A stretch of 49,995 bases of DNA from Aerococcaceae bacterium DSM 111176 (GCA_015863215.1 JACBXN010000010.1:1-49995); one strand, 5' to 3'. Shown: positions 9,302 through 17,168, counted from the first letter of the stretch. The notes: generated from the sequence alone by a model not told the origin. A program made the numbers and translations.

Positions 9302-10075
9302 ATGAATAATAGAATGTCTCCAACCGTATCAGAGGCTCATAGAGCTTTACTCGATAATTTAAAATATATCGGCTTACATTTAATCATTATGTTTTTTGCG
9401 GCGATTATTTTGGAAACGACGCCGGATGTACCAGCGAATGATTTCCAAGGTGGTGAATCCATGGTATTTTTTGATTTAGATATACTCGATTATATTAAAT
9501 CAACATTACTATCGACGATTTCGATTTTAATTACTAGATCACTCATTATTAAGCTAATTAGTCCAGCAGAAATTACGACCAGAGACTCAGCCTTACTTCA
9601 AACACCAGGAAAAGAATGGTTACGCATATTCTTGTATTCATTACTCATAAGTTTAATTTCAGGAATCATGGCTCTATTAATTTTCTTTGTTGTATTATTA
9701 CTCTTTACAATTATTGGGATTGGGAGCTTTGCGATCCTACCTGAATTTGGTGGCTTTGGTGTGATGGTTGGATTATTTATTCTATTATTTGTACTGATCA
9801 TCTATTTCAGTATTATGATTAGTCTAATTGAACCTATGTTAGCATTTGATGTTCAAGGGAAATTATCACTGGGACAAGTAATCATGCGCTCAATTGGTAT
9901 TGCGCACCGAAACTTTGGTCAACTATTTAAAATGACACTAATCAGCATTGGTTTAATTTTAGTCGGTGGTTTATTATTCCTAGTCGGACTCATTTATACA
10001 GTCCCATTAGTGATGATTTATACGCATCTTAACTACATTGATATCTTCAACCGAGAATCGGCACAATTTAATTAG
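9302..10075 (+). CDS. Multipass membrane protein, unknown function
   Basis: This 257-residue protein has about six hydrophobic segments (residues ~22-40, ~60-78, ~105-140, ~150-180, ~212-245) and short polar termini. The layout resembles DUF975-type or glycerophosphodiesterase-membrane-domain-like proteins, but I see no diagnostic motif. AGGAGCGAACC precedes the ATG. It follows the PH-domain gene closely and is closed by a strong terminator, so a shared membrane-related role is plausible. Confidence 0.7.
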   Translation: MNNRMSPTVSEAHRALLDNLKYIGLHLIIMFFAAIILETTPDVPANDFQGGESMVFFDLDILDYIKSTLLSTISILITRSLIIKLISPAEITTRDSALLQTPGKEWLRIFLYSLLISLISGIMALLIFFVVLLLFTIIGIGSFAILPEFGGFGVMVGLFILLFVLIIYFSIMISLIEPMLAFDVQGKLSLGQVIMRSIGIAHRNFGQLFKMTLISIGLILVGGLLFLVGLIYTVPLVMIYTHLNYIDIFNRESAQFN

Positions 10076-10081
10076 AAATAC

Positions 10082-10109
10082 GGCTTAGGATGCGTCCTAA
10101 GCCTTTTTA
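10082..10109 (+). terminator. Intrinsic terminator
   Basis: GGCTTAGGA, loop, TCCTAAGCC and TTTTT end the PH-domain/membrane-protein operon. Confidence 0.9.
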
Positions 10110-10157
10110 AATACACTCCACTATGATTGATGTATAATGTACAAAAGGAGTGATTTA

Positions 10158-10595
10158 ATGTCAAAAATTAGTCGAGAAACCTTGATTGGGGCTTGGATCT
10201 TAGAGGATTATTTTATTGAAGATTCAAATGGAAATCGTGAATACCCACTAGGCGAGAATGCTCAGGGGATTATCATGTATACGCCAGACGGATATATGTC
10301 TGCTCAATTGATGGAACCAGGGCGTCCTGAGTTTGAAGTGAATAATATGCATAAAGGTCAACCCGATGAATATGCCAAAGCAGCAGGCGGTTATCATGCG
10401 TATTCAGGTCGTTTTGACTTTGATGAAGAGAAACAAGAATTACGTCACTATATGGATGTTTCGTTATTCCCGAATTATGTGGGTGGTTCGCAAATTCGTG
10501 AAGCTCGCGTTGTCGGTGACATACTCTACGTTTCAAACCCTAAATTTAACAATCAATTAGTCTGGAGACGTGCTAAAGACAATCGTCCGGCTTAA
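10158..10595 (+). CDS. Lipocalin-like domain protein
   Basis: This 145-residue soluble protein starts at the ATG after AAGGAGTGATTTA; the upstream in-frame codon at 10137 overlaps that ribosome site. It shows the pattern of the lipocalin-like domain family: opening LIGAWILEDYFIED, then GIIMYTPDGYMSAQLMEPGRPEF, AYSGRFDFDEEKQELRHYMDVSLFPN, and closing strands ending in LVWRRA. These are small beta-barrel proteins of mostly unknown ligand. Monocistronic, sharing a two-way terminator with brnQ. Confidence 0.82.
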   Translation: MSKISRETLIGAWILEDYFIEDSNGNREYPLGENAQGIIMYTPDGYMSAQLMEPGRPEFEVNNMHKGQPDEYAKAAGGYHAYSGRFDFDEEKQELRHYMDVSLFPNYVGGSQIREARVVGDILYVSNPKFNNQLVWRRAKDNRPA

Positions 10596-10606
10596 TTATA
10601 GTAAGT

Positions 10607-10655
10607 AAAAAGCTTCTGCGCGTGAGAGCAAATCTCAGATCGCAGAAGCTTTTTT
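10607..10655. terminator. Bidirectional terminator between lipocalin-like gene and brnQ
   Basis: AAAAAGCTTCTGCG pairs with CGCAGAAGCTTTTTT. Flanking A- and T-runs let it stop transcription from both sides of this convergent pair. Confidence 0.92.
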
Positions 10656-10657
10656 GA

Positions 10658-11986
10658 TTATTTATGGCTTCCTTTTACAGAAAAGTAGGCTAGTAAAGCG
10701 CCTAGAACCGCTGGTAAGAGCCAACCAAGGCCGTAACTAAAGAGTGGCCAGTAGTTTGTTGCGGCGGTTAAAATCGGCTGGAAAATGCCGTTTGTAGCAA
10801 ATGGTGTCGCGTTAATCATGTCCAGTACAGCAAATGGTGCAGCTCCTATGAGTGCCCATTGGTAAACTCGGGTGTGATTATTGAATAGCGGGGCTAAATT
10901 CGCGAGAATAATGATCGTAATCGTGAATGGATAAATCAGTACAAGTACCGGTAAACTTAATGAAATAATCGTCTCTAAGCCTATGTTAGCAATCCCTAGT
11001 GAAAGGAAAATCAATACTGCGACTGCTGTTTTATATGAAAATTTATTCGGATACATAACGAGTAAAATTTCGGATGTTGCCGTAATTAAACCAATTCCAG
11101 TTTTTAAACAAGCTACAGTTACTGTAATAAGTAACATGATTGATCCAAAACCGGATAAATAGTGATTCGCAATTTTGGCTAAAATCTCACCACCATTTGT
11201 TGATGGATCAAAGATACTTGATTGCGTTGCTCCCATCCACATTAATGGCGCATAAATTAAAACCATTAATATAGAAGAAATAATTCCAGCTTTTAACACC
11301 GAATTACTAATCGTTTTAGTATCTGTGATGCCGAGTTGTTTAATGGCTTGAATAACGATGATACCAAAGGCTAAACTCGCAATCGCATCCATCGTATTAT
11401 AACCGTCTTGGAGCCCCGTAGAGAGCGCTCGTGCGTCATATGGAGCCATTGCTACTTGGTCTGAAGCGACACCCATTGGATTGATGAATGATAAAACAAT
11501 CAAACTACCAATTAACAACAAGAATAGTGGATTGAAGTATTTCCCGATAATATTCATGATATTTGATTTTGATAAGCTGAAATACCAAACAACCGCAAAG
11601 AATAATACTGAGAAAATTAATAAGCTCCCTGGACCATCAAAAAAGGGCGCAACTCCTATTTCATGCGAAACAGTTGCTAAACGGGGAATTGCAAATAGGG
11701 GGCCAATGGTTAAATAAAGAATCAGTGTGAATGCTTTGCCTAATTTTGGCATGACATAAGTTGATAAATCATATAAGTCACGTCGCTTCGTCACTCCTAA
11801 GGCGTTAACACCTAGTAATGGTAGACCGACGGCTGTAATAATAAATCCGATCATTGCTGGGTAGAGATTGCTTCCTGCTTGTTGTCCTAACATTAGTGGG
11901 AAAATTAAATTTCCTGCACCAAAGAATAAACCAAATAGCATCGAGCCAATCGTGAGTAATTGTTTAAAGGTTAATTGCTTCTGCAT
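10658..11986 (-). CDS. brnQ: Branched-chain amino acid carrier BrnQ
   Basis: This 442-residue, about 12-helix symporter takes up Leu/Ile/Val with Na+ or H+. The opening FKQLLTIGSMLFGLFFGAGNLIFP is the hallmark of the LIVCS/BrnQ family, and length and hydrophobicity are normal. The ATG at 11986 has AAGG 7 bases upstream; a GTG at 11992 is the alternative. It is monocistronic. A cre-like box and unexplained DNA lie upstream. With the Ile-attenuated ilvE operon elsewhere in the window, it gives the cell both import and interconversion of branched-chain amino acids. Confidence 0.93.
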   Translation of the reverse strand: MQKQLTFKQLLTIGSMLFGLFFGAGNLIFPLMLGQQAGSNLYPAMIGFIITAVGLPLLGVNALGVTKRRDLYDLSTYVMPKLGKAFTLILYLTIGPLFAIPRLATVSHEIGVAPFFDGPGSLLIFSVLFFAVVWYFSLSKSNIMNIIGKYFNPLFLLLIGSLIVLSFINPMGVASDQVAMAPYDARALSTGLQDGYNTMDAIASLAFGIIVIQAIKQLGITDTKTISNSVLKAGIISSILMVLIYAPLMWMGATQSSIFDPSTNGGEILAKIANHYLSGFGSIMLLITVTVACLKTGIGLITATSEILLVMYPNKFSYKTAVAVLIFLSLGIANIGLETIISLSLPVLVLIYPFTITIIILANLAPLFNNHTRVYQWALIGAAPFAVLDMINATPFATNGIFQPILTAATNYWPLFSYGLGWLLPAVLGALLAYFSVKGSHK

Positions 11987-12102
11987 CTTCACACCTTGTC
12001 CTTCTAATGTAATTTATCTAAAAGTATACAGTAATTTAGACACATTTAAAATTATAATTGGATGAGTGGTTTTCATGAAAATGCCATAATCAAGCATTTA
12101 TA

Positions 12103-12117
12103 TTGAAAGCGCTTAGG
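12103..12117 (+). promoter_or_regulatory. cre-like (CcpA) site
   Basis: TTGAAAGCGCTTAGG matches the catabolite-responsive element core (WTGNAANCGNWNNCW) except at its last two bases. It lies 117 bp upstream of brnQ and could also serve rightward transcription into the spacer at 12.1-12.6 kb. Confidence 0.4.
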
Positions 12118-12213
12118 TGAATTTGTGGTATATTATTATAGAATCGCTTTATAACAAGGTTTGAAATATAAGTATTCATTTATTAGTGAATTTGTTTGTA
12201 AGGATATATCAAA

Positions 12214-12318
12214 ATGTGTTTATTGTGTGGGGATATTGATTCAAATGAAGATGATTTGTTAGATGGGAAATTTGTCGGATTCGTGAAATTGTGGATTTTA
12301 TATGGAATGAGTTTCTAA
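12214..12318 (+). CDS. Possible 34-residue small protein or gene remnant
   Basis: An open frame begins MCLLCGDIDSNEDDLLDG and continues FVGFVKLWILYGMSF before a stop. AAGGA lies 9 bases upstream. It combines a CxxC pair, an acidic patch and a hydrophobic tail. I recognise no family. DNA downstream contains further short in-frame pieces of similar flavour (NIDTDDLKSLS) broken by stops, so this may be the head of a decayed gene. Confidence 0.3.
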   Translation: MCLLCGDIDSNEDDLLDGKFVGFVKLWILYGMSF

Positions 12319-12640
12319 GGTCAATAATATTGATACGGATGATTTAAAGAGTTTAAGTAGGTCTATGATCAGTTAGTAATCTGAAATTAGCTTAAAAAGC
12401 TGTCTGAGGAAATTGGTAAGGAGATCAGTAATTGAATTGATTGTTTGATTTGAGATCTAATCTGAGTCAGCCGGACGATGATGTAGTTTAATAATTTAGA
12501 TGTTGATTCAGAGATTGTTTAAATCTACTATATGTAATTGAATCTGAAATGAGCTGTAAATCGTACTTGAGGAAATTTGTTTAATACAGTCTAGTTAGTC
12601 ATTTTTAATAAAAATAATATAATGTATATTATGTAAACCC
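12319..12640. other. Unexplained spacer with a degenerate direct repeat
   Basis: This stretch lies between the small frame and the glycosylase terminator. CTGAAATTAGCT (12381) and CTGAAATGAGCT (12544) lie 163 bp apart, each followed by TGAGGAAATT, and TTGAT-ATTT/GTTTAAA-like words precede both. No long frame survives on either strand. It reads like two diverged copies of something, possibly a decayed coding or RNA gene. Confidence 0.35.
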
Positions 12641-12654
12641 AAATAGAAAAAATA

Positions 12655-12680
12655 GAAAAAAGCAGATTTTGGGTCTGCTC
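12655..12680 (-). terminator. Terminator of the glycosylase / toxin-antitoxin operon
   Basis: On the minus strand AGCAGA, loop, TCTGCT and TTTTTTC follow the glycosylase stop codon. Confidence 0.85.
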
Positions 12681-12684
12681 TTTC

Positions 12685-13320
12685 TTATAAATGACTGATC
12701 AACCATGCTTCGTCAAGAGTTCCTTTTGATGAAGTAAATGCTTTACCATGAACATCAATTGCAGCGTGCCACTCCTTGCATAATTCATGAGGAACGCCTT
12801 CTGTTAGATGATTAAAATCTTTTCTAAGTGCAGCATAAGTTTTATAGTCTCCAAAGCCTAATCTGTTAAATAAACGAATGGCGTAAGTATTGGCAATAAA
12901 TACATTACGTTCAAATATATATAATAGCATTGCATCAGCTGTCTCCGGTCCGACACCTTTTATACTGAGTAGTTTTTTTCTTAATTCAGGTGTTGAAAAT
13001 TCACTGAACTTCTCTAAATTTTGACCATGTTGATCATACCAATGTATCAATTCTTTAATATAAATGCTTTTTTGACGATAAAATCCAGCAGGACGGATTC
13101 TATCTTGAAGTGCCTCTATTTCCATTTCAAGTAATTGATTAACAGTCAGGAATCCACTTAAATTAGCGATTGCGCGCTTTGCATTCTTTTCAGTAGTTTG
13201 TTGTATTAGAATCATGGACACCCAGTCTTTAATACGATTATTATCTTCCCACCAGTTCTGAATACCATAATGGGCTACTAATTTATTCAGTACTTGAATT
13301 TTATCGAAATCAGTCTTCAT
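12685..13320 (-). CDS. Endonuclease III-like HhH-GPD DNA glycosylase, Fe-S cluster absent
   Basis: This 211-residue base-excision repair type protein carries the helix-hairpin-helix LLSIKGVGPETADAMLLY. The GVGPETAD form, with Glu where EndoIII has the catalytic Lys, resembles monofunctional 3-methyladenine glycosylases of the MagIII type. The C-terminal four-cysteine Fe-S loop of EndoIII is missing. The segment that normally holds the catalytic Asp (V-D-K/T-Y in relatives) reads I-A-N-T-Y here, so Asp appears replaced by Asn. Substrate is therefore unsure. It starts 17 bp after the relE-type toxin stop with AAGGCGAG as ribosome site, so it likely rides on the toxin-antitoxin promoter. Confidence 0.8.
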   Translation of the reverse strand: MKTDFDKIQVLNKLVAHYGIQNWWEDNNRIKDWVSMILIQQTTEKNAKRAIANLSGFLTVNQLLEMEIEALQDRIRPAGFYRQKSIYIKELIHWYDQHGQNLEKFSEFSTPELRKKLLSIKGVGPETADAMLLYIFERNVFIANTYAIRLFNRLGFGDYKTYAALRKDFNHLTEGVPHELCKEWHAAIDVHGKAFTSSKGTLDEAWLISHL

Positions 13321-13337
13321 TGTTATGCTCGCCTTTT

Positions 13338-13604
13338 CTATTTGTAAACATTCTTCCTGTGTCCGATCGAAATTATTTCTATAATAATATCAGAATCCAC
13401 AATATTAGCTAATATTCGATAATTTCCAATTCGGTATCGCCATTCTCCGCTATGATTTCCTACTAACCCTTTACCTTGAATTCGTGGGTTTGTAGTGCCC
13501 TCTAAATTTTTTCTGATCCAGGCCACGATTACGCTTGCTTGATATTTATCCATTTTTAGTAATTGTTTTTGTGCCTGTGGCATATAAACGACTTTATACT
13601 TCAT
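13338..13604 (-). CDS. relE: RelE/ParE-family toxin
   Basis: This 88-residue small basic protein has the RelE/ParE layout: MKYKVVYMPQAQKQLLKMDKYQA (strand, then two helices), GTTNPRIQGKGLVGNHSGEWRYRIGNYRILANI (the G-x-WRYRIGNYRI core) and a final strand IIIEIISIGHRKNVYK. RelE members cut mRNA on the ribosome; the R-YRIGNYRI and H-R-K-VY residues expected for activity are present. It overlaps the antitoxin end by 11 bp, the usual antitoxin-first order. Confidence 0.9.
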   Translation of the reverse strand: MKYKVVYMPQAQKQLLKMDKYQASVIVAWIRKNLEGTTNPRIQGKGLVGNHSGEWRYRIGNYRILANIVDSDIIIEIISIGHRKNVYK

Positions 13605-13827
13605 TTAATAATTTTTCCATTTCATCTTGAGAGATTCCCACTTCATTGTTATCTTTAGAATTTTTCATTGCATTACGTAAAGTTTTTAAATCGATTTCAT
13701 CTTCGATTTTCTCAAGAACTACGCTTCTATATAATTCAGTTAATGATATGTCATGAGCTTTTGCATATTCAGCAACCATTTCCTTCTCATCTGATGGAAT
13801 TCTAAATGTGATCGTTGATTGAGTCAT
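13594..13827 (-). CDS. relB: RelB/DinJ-type ribbon-helix-helix antitoxin
   Basis: This 77-residue partner of the RelE-type toxin has an N-terminal ribbon-helix-helix (TITFRIPSDEKEMVAEYAKAHDISLTELYRSVV) for DNA binding and dimerisation. The acidic C-terminal part should wrap the toxin. GGGAGG precedes the ATG. It probably represses its own promoter through the tandem 11-bp repeats found just upstream. Confidence 0.9.
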   Translation of the reverse strand: MTQSTITFRIPSDEKEMVAEYAKAHDISLTELYRSVVLEKIEDEIDLKTLRNAMKNSKDNNEVGISQDEMEKLLNEV

Positions 13828-13847
13828 ACGATATACCTCCCTTTTCT

Positions 13848-13886
13848 TTGTACTAACATTGTACTAACAATTAAAAAACTTGTCAA
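13848..13886 (-). promoter_or_regulatory. Promoter and tandem operator of the relBE-like operon
   Basis: On the minus strand TTGACA (13881-13886), 17 bp, TACAAT (13858-13863) form a near-consensus promoter. Two perfect adjacent 11-bp copies of TGTTAGTACAA (13848-13858 and 13859-13869) overlap the -10. Such adjacent direct repeats suit side-by-side ribbon-helix-helix dimers, so autorepression is inferred. Confidence 0.75.
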
Positions 13887-13912
13887 TTATAGTTAGTTCA
13901 TCGAAAGATTTA

Positions 13913-14134
13913 TTAACGAATTTGCTCCAATGACTCAAAGAGTCTTCTTGCATTCTCTGGACTCTGTAAAAGGTAAATTGTTTCCATCATAGCATTGTAT
14001 TCATCTAAACTAACGAGAACAGCATTATTGCTATCATCTTCTGTCGTTACCATAACTGCATTTTTATCTTCATTTAATTGTTGCATTACATCCCTTAAAT
14101 TTTTCTCAACAATGTAATAGCTTAATTTACGCAT
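13913..14134 (-). CDS. Orphan Phd/YefM-family antitoxin
   Basis: This 73-residue protein has the YefM/Phd pattern: an N-terminal DNA-binding segment (YYIVEKNLRDVMQQLNEDKNAVMVTTEDDSNNAVLVSLDEYNAMMETIYLL) followed by a short acidic tail (SPENARRLFESLEQIR). GAAAGGAAG precedes the ATG. No YoeB/Doc toxin follows; the next gene is the separate relB-type antitoxin with its own promoter. It may be the remnant of a second pair or a stand-alone antitoxin. Confidence 0.85.
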   Translation of the reverse strand: MRKLSYYIVEKNLRDVMQQLNEDKNAVMVTTEDDSNNAVLVSLDEYNAMMETIYLLQSPENARRLFESLEQIR

Positions 14135-14208
14135 ATAGACGACTTCCTTTCTTCAATATAATTATATAACGTAATATTAAATTTTCATAGGCACATTATG
14201 AACACATC

Positions 14209-14244
14209 AAAAACCCCCTCAACCAATTTTCTGTTGAGGAGGTT
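14209..14244 (-). terminator. Intrinsic terminator of the first P-type ATPase
   Basis: AACCTCCTCAAC pairs with GTTGAGGGGGTT (one mismatch or wobble) and is followed by TTTT on the minus strand. Confidence 0.88.
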
Positions 14245-14272
14245 CATATGATTAATTTAATTCTATTACTTA

Positions 14273-16963
14273 TTACAACTGCACGACATGTTGATCAGAT
14301 ACTGGTTTCTTCGCATTTTTACGGTATGTCATACGAATATATTTACCGAGCTCAGTAATAATTAAAATAAGCATACCTGATCCAATCGCGATCGCCCAGC
14401 CTGTGAACGAAATACTCTGAGTACCAAAGGCATTTTGCATAAATGGTATGTAAGTTAACATAATTTGGAGCGCGATCATCACACCAATAATTAGGAAAGC
14501 TTTTTTATTCGTAAAGAAATCCTTTGATAATACTGGCGAATTTGTTCTCATATTGAATAAGTAGAAAATTTTACTCATGACGATAATATTAATCATCACT
14601 GTACTAGCTGCCGCTTCACCGACACCTTGGGCAAGTATCCAGTCATGGGCTAGAATACTTAATACAGCCATTAGAACTGAGACAAACCCCAACTGAACAA
14701 CATCCATCCGACTCATTAAACCATCCGCTGATCGACGAGGCATACGGTCCATAATATTCTTTTCAGCCGGTTCAAAGATAAACGCAAACTGAATAGTGAT
14801 TGCTGACACCATGTTAATCCATAGTAACTGTGCTGGTTGTAATGGCATGTCTTTCTGCATCAAAATGGTAAAGGCGATAATTAAACCTTCCGCAAATGAC
14901 GTTGGGAGTAAGAATAAAATACTCTTCTTAATGTTGTCATAAATGCGTCGCCCTTCTTTTATCGCTACAACCATCGTTTCAAAGTTGTCGTCGGCTAAAA
15001 TCATGTCAGCAGAGTCTTTGGCTACGTCGGTACCTTTAATACCCATTGCGACCCCAATATCAGCCTTTCTCAAGGCAGGAGCATCATTCACTCCGTCCCC
15101 TGTCATCGCTGTTACTAAGCCATTTTTTTGTAAAGCATCAACAATTTGTAATTTATTTTTAGGCGTTGTACGGGCGAAAACTTGATTCTCAACTACTGCT
15201 TCTTTAAATTCTTCGTCAGACATCGCGTCCATCTGGGAACCTGTAACCACTTTAATCTCTTCAGCTAAACCTAAAGCTTCCGCAATCGTTTTGGCTGTTG
15301 TCGGGTGGTCACCGGTAATCATTTTTACCGCAATACCCGCTTGATTCATGCTCTTCAAACTATCAATCACTTCGTCACGCGGCGGGTCAATAATCCCGGC
15401 TAGACCAAGTAATTCAATACCAGATGCTAAAACTTCGTGTGATAATACTTCAACATCTTCAGACACTTTCTTATAACCAACCGCAATCACACGGCGACCT
15501 AATGATGATAATCGGTCATCTTGTTGGTTCCAATAATTCATTTCAAAGTCCGCATCCTGAGCCATTGCCATCGGGAACAATTTATCAGGTGAACCTTTGA
15601 TAAATATGTGTCGGTCTCCCTGTTCGTCCTCAACTAATTTGGCAATATAACGGTAATCCGAGTCAAACGGTAACATATCGATTTCATGGTACGCCGGTGT
15701 GTCGTCCATCTCAAACGCCTTATGATATAAGGTTAAGAACGCCCCATCGGTCGGTTCCCCGTTGATCGACCACTGACCGTCTTCTTCGACTAAAACAGTA
15801 TCATTTGCTTCATAACCCGACTCCAAGAATAATTGTAAAGTATGGTTTATTTCCGCTGTTTCTAACTCCGATTTGATTACGCCATTCGGCTCATAACCAT
15901 TACCAGTTACTTCATAGACTGCATCTTTTAAAATGATTTCTTTAGCAGTCATTTCATTTTTTGTCAAAGTTCCGGTTTTATCGGTTGCGATCACATTAAC
16001 AGATCCCAACGTTTCAACTGCAGGCAAAGTTTTGACGATGGTATTTTTATTCTTTGCCATATCGCTCACACCCATTGCTAAGACAACGGATGTCGTTGCT
16101 GGTAATCCCTCTGGAATTGACCCAACAATCATCGTTATGACGGCAAGTGTCAACACGGATAGTGCGTAGGTTTCTAATATTAAACTATAAACAAATAAAG
16201 CAATCGCAACACCAATAATTAAGTAAGTAATCCCTTTACCTAAGCGATCGATTTCTTGCATTAATGGTGTTTGACGTTGTTCGGTGTTATTTACCTCTTC
16301 GGAAATTTGACCAATTTCGGTTTTTGTCCCAGTCGCGGTAACAATCCCTGTACCACTACCATTAGTAACGGAAGTGGATGCAAAAGCTAAGTTCAAACGT
16401 TCTGCTAGAGGAATATTCTCTAGTTCTAGCGCTGTGTCAATTTTCTCAATTGAATCGGCTTCACCAGTTAATGCGGATTCTTGAATACGTAAGTTATCTG
16501 CTTCAAGTATTCTAAGGTCTGCTGGCACATTATCACCCGCCTCTAAAAAGACGATGTCCCCGACTACCAATTCCTCACTTGGAATATCAAAACGCATTCC
16601 GTCACGGTATACTGTCGCTTCTGAAGTTAACATTTGCTTGATTTTCTCCAAAGCATCAGAAGCACTTGCTTCCTGGTAATAACCGATAAAGGCGTTGACC
16701 AAAACAACGACGAGTATAATCAGTGAGTCAGATACATGCCCGATAGCTAAGGTCAATAGTGCCGAAGCTATCAAAATGTAAATGATCAAATTGTTAAATT
16801 GACGAACAAACAACTTCCATTTGGGTGTTGTTTCACCTTTTAAAGCATTTGGCCCGTTTTGGGCCAGCCTCCTGGCGGCTTCTTCGTCCGATAAACCTGA
16901 TTCAACGTCTGTAATACCATATTTCTCTAAAACTGCTTCATTGTTTAATAAATAATCTTTCAT
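14273..16963 (-). CDS. P-type (P2-like) cation-transporting ATPase, ion unknown
   Basis: This 896-residue membrane pump has all P2 landmarks: N-terminal cation-ATPase domain, actuator loop TGEAD (about 190), M4 motif SIPEGLPATTS, phosphorylation site DKTGTLT, MITGDHP and TGDGVNDAPALRKADIGVAMG hinge motifs, and ten predicted helices. PEGLP is shared with Ca2+ pumps, but helix M6 reads NMVSAITIQFAFIFEP and lacks the Asp (NLVTDG-type) that binds Ca2+ in SERCA-like pumps, so Ca2+ is not assured. AAAGGAG precedes the ATG. The gene has its own promoter and a leader with an acidic 19-residue peptide and a hairpin, suggesting translation-coupled ion control. Confidence 0.92.
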   Translation of the reverse strand: MKDYLLNNEAVLEKYGITDVESGLSDEEAARRLAQNGPNALKGETTPKWKLFVRQFNNLIIYILIASALLTLAIGHVSDSLIILVVVLVNAFIGYYQEASASDALEKIKQMLTSEATVYRDGMRFDIPSEELVVGDIVFLEAGDNVPADLRILEADNLRIQESALTGEADSIEKIDTALELENIPLAERLNLAFASTSVTNGSGTGIVTATGTKTEIGQISEEVNNTEQRQTPLMQEIDRLGKGITYLIIGVAIALFVYSLILETYALSVLTLAVITMIVGSIPEGLPATTSVVLAMGVSDMAKNKNTIVKTLPAVETLGSVNVIATDKTGTLTKNEMTAKEIILKDAVYEVTGNGYEPNGVIKSELETAEINHTLQLFLESGYEANDTVLVEEDGQWSINGEPTDGAFLTLYHKAFEMDDTPAYHEIDMLPFDSDYRYIAKLVEDEQGDRHIFIKGSPDKLFPMAMAQDADFEMNYWNQQDDRLSSLGRRVIAVGYKKVSEDVEVLSHEVLASGIELLGLAGIIDPPRDEVIDSLKSMNQAGIAVKMITGDHPTTAKTIAEALGLAEEIKVVTGSQMDAMSDEEFKEAVVENQVFARTTPKNKLQIVDALQKNGLVTAMTGDGVNDAPALRKADIGVAMGIKGTDVAKDSADMILADDNFETMVVAIKEGRRIYDNIKKSILFLLPTSFAEGLIIAFTILMQKDMPLQPAQLLWINMVSAITIQFAFIFEPAEKNIMDRMPRRSADGLMSRMDVVQLGFVSVLMAVLSILAHDWILAQGVGEAAASTVMINIIVMSKIFYLFNMRTNSPVLSKDFFTNKKAFLIIGVMIALQIMLTYIPFMQNAFGTQSISFTGWAIAIGSGMLILIITELGKYIRMTYRKNAKKPVSDQHVVQL

Positions 16964-16990
16964 TTTTTCTCCTTTATTTTGTAAAATTTA

Positions 16991-17043
16991 GCGCACGACA
17001 AATATTCCTCTCGACTGGTGTCAGTCAACAGGAGTGTGTACGC
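16991..17043 (-). promoter_or_regulatory. Leader hairpin between the acidic leader peptide and the P-type ATPase
   Basis: On the minus strand GCGTACAC...GTCGTGCGC form an imperfect outer stem. Inside it TCCT/AGGA and GACTG-ACAC-CAGTC pair perfectly. It begins one base after the leader-peptide stop codon and lies 27 bases before the ATPase start. It lacks a strong T-run, so it looks more like a regulatory or stability hairpin than a standard terminator. Confidence 0.6.
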
Positions 17044-17044
17044 T

Positions 17045-17104
17045 CTATAAAATAAAGTAGAAACCTAACCAATTGTTCCTAAAACTATCACTGTCACTAT
17101 CCAT
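17045..17104 (-). CDS. Acidic 19-residue leader peptide (MDSDSDS...) of the P-type ATPase
   Basis: The peptide reads MDSDSDSFRNNWLGFYFIL and stops one base before a large hairpin. Its ribosome site is strong (AAGGGTGGTGA then ATACAC before ATG), and a near-consensus promoter lies at 17140-17168, so it sits in the 5' leader of the ATPase mRNA. Runs of acidic residues at the very start of a nascent chain are known to destabilise translating ribosomes at low Mg2+ (the MgtL leader of the enterobacterial mgtA pump). I infer, by analogy, that this peptide tunes ATPase expression to Mg2+ or another cation. No homologue is claimed. Confidence 0.65.
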   Translation of the reverse strand: MDSDSDSFRNNWLGFYFIL

Positions 17105-17139
17105 GTGTATTCACCACCCTTTTAATTTAATGTGATACC

Positions 17140-17168
17140 AATATAACAAGACGAAAAATTAATGTCAA
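17140..17168 (-). promoter_or_regulatory. Promoter of the P-type ATPase leader
   Basis: TTGACA (17163-17168), 17 bp, TATATT (17140-17145) on the minus strand gives a leader of about 170 nt before the ATPase start codon. Confidence 0.8.

Noticed and set aside
12685-14134. Defence island
   Set aside because: Only a toxin-antitoxin pair, an orphan antitoxin and a repair-type glycosylase are present. No nuclease, helicase, methylase or recognised defence effector is seen.
16964-17133. yybP-ykoY (Mn2+) riboswitch before the first P-type ATPase
   Set aside because: Such leaders precede similar pumps in Lactobacillales, but the conserved GGGGAGUA and paired motifs are not present. The leader is better explained by the small acidic peptide and hairpin.
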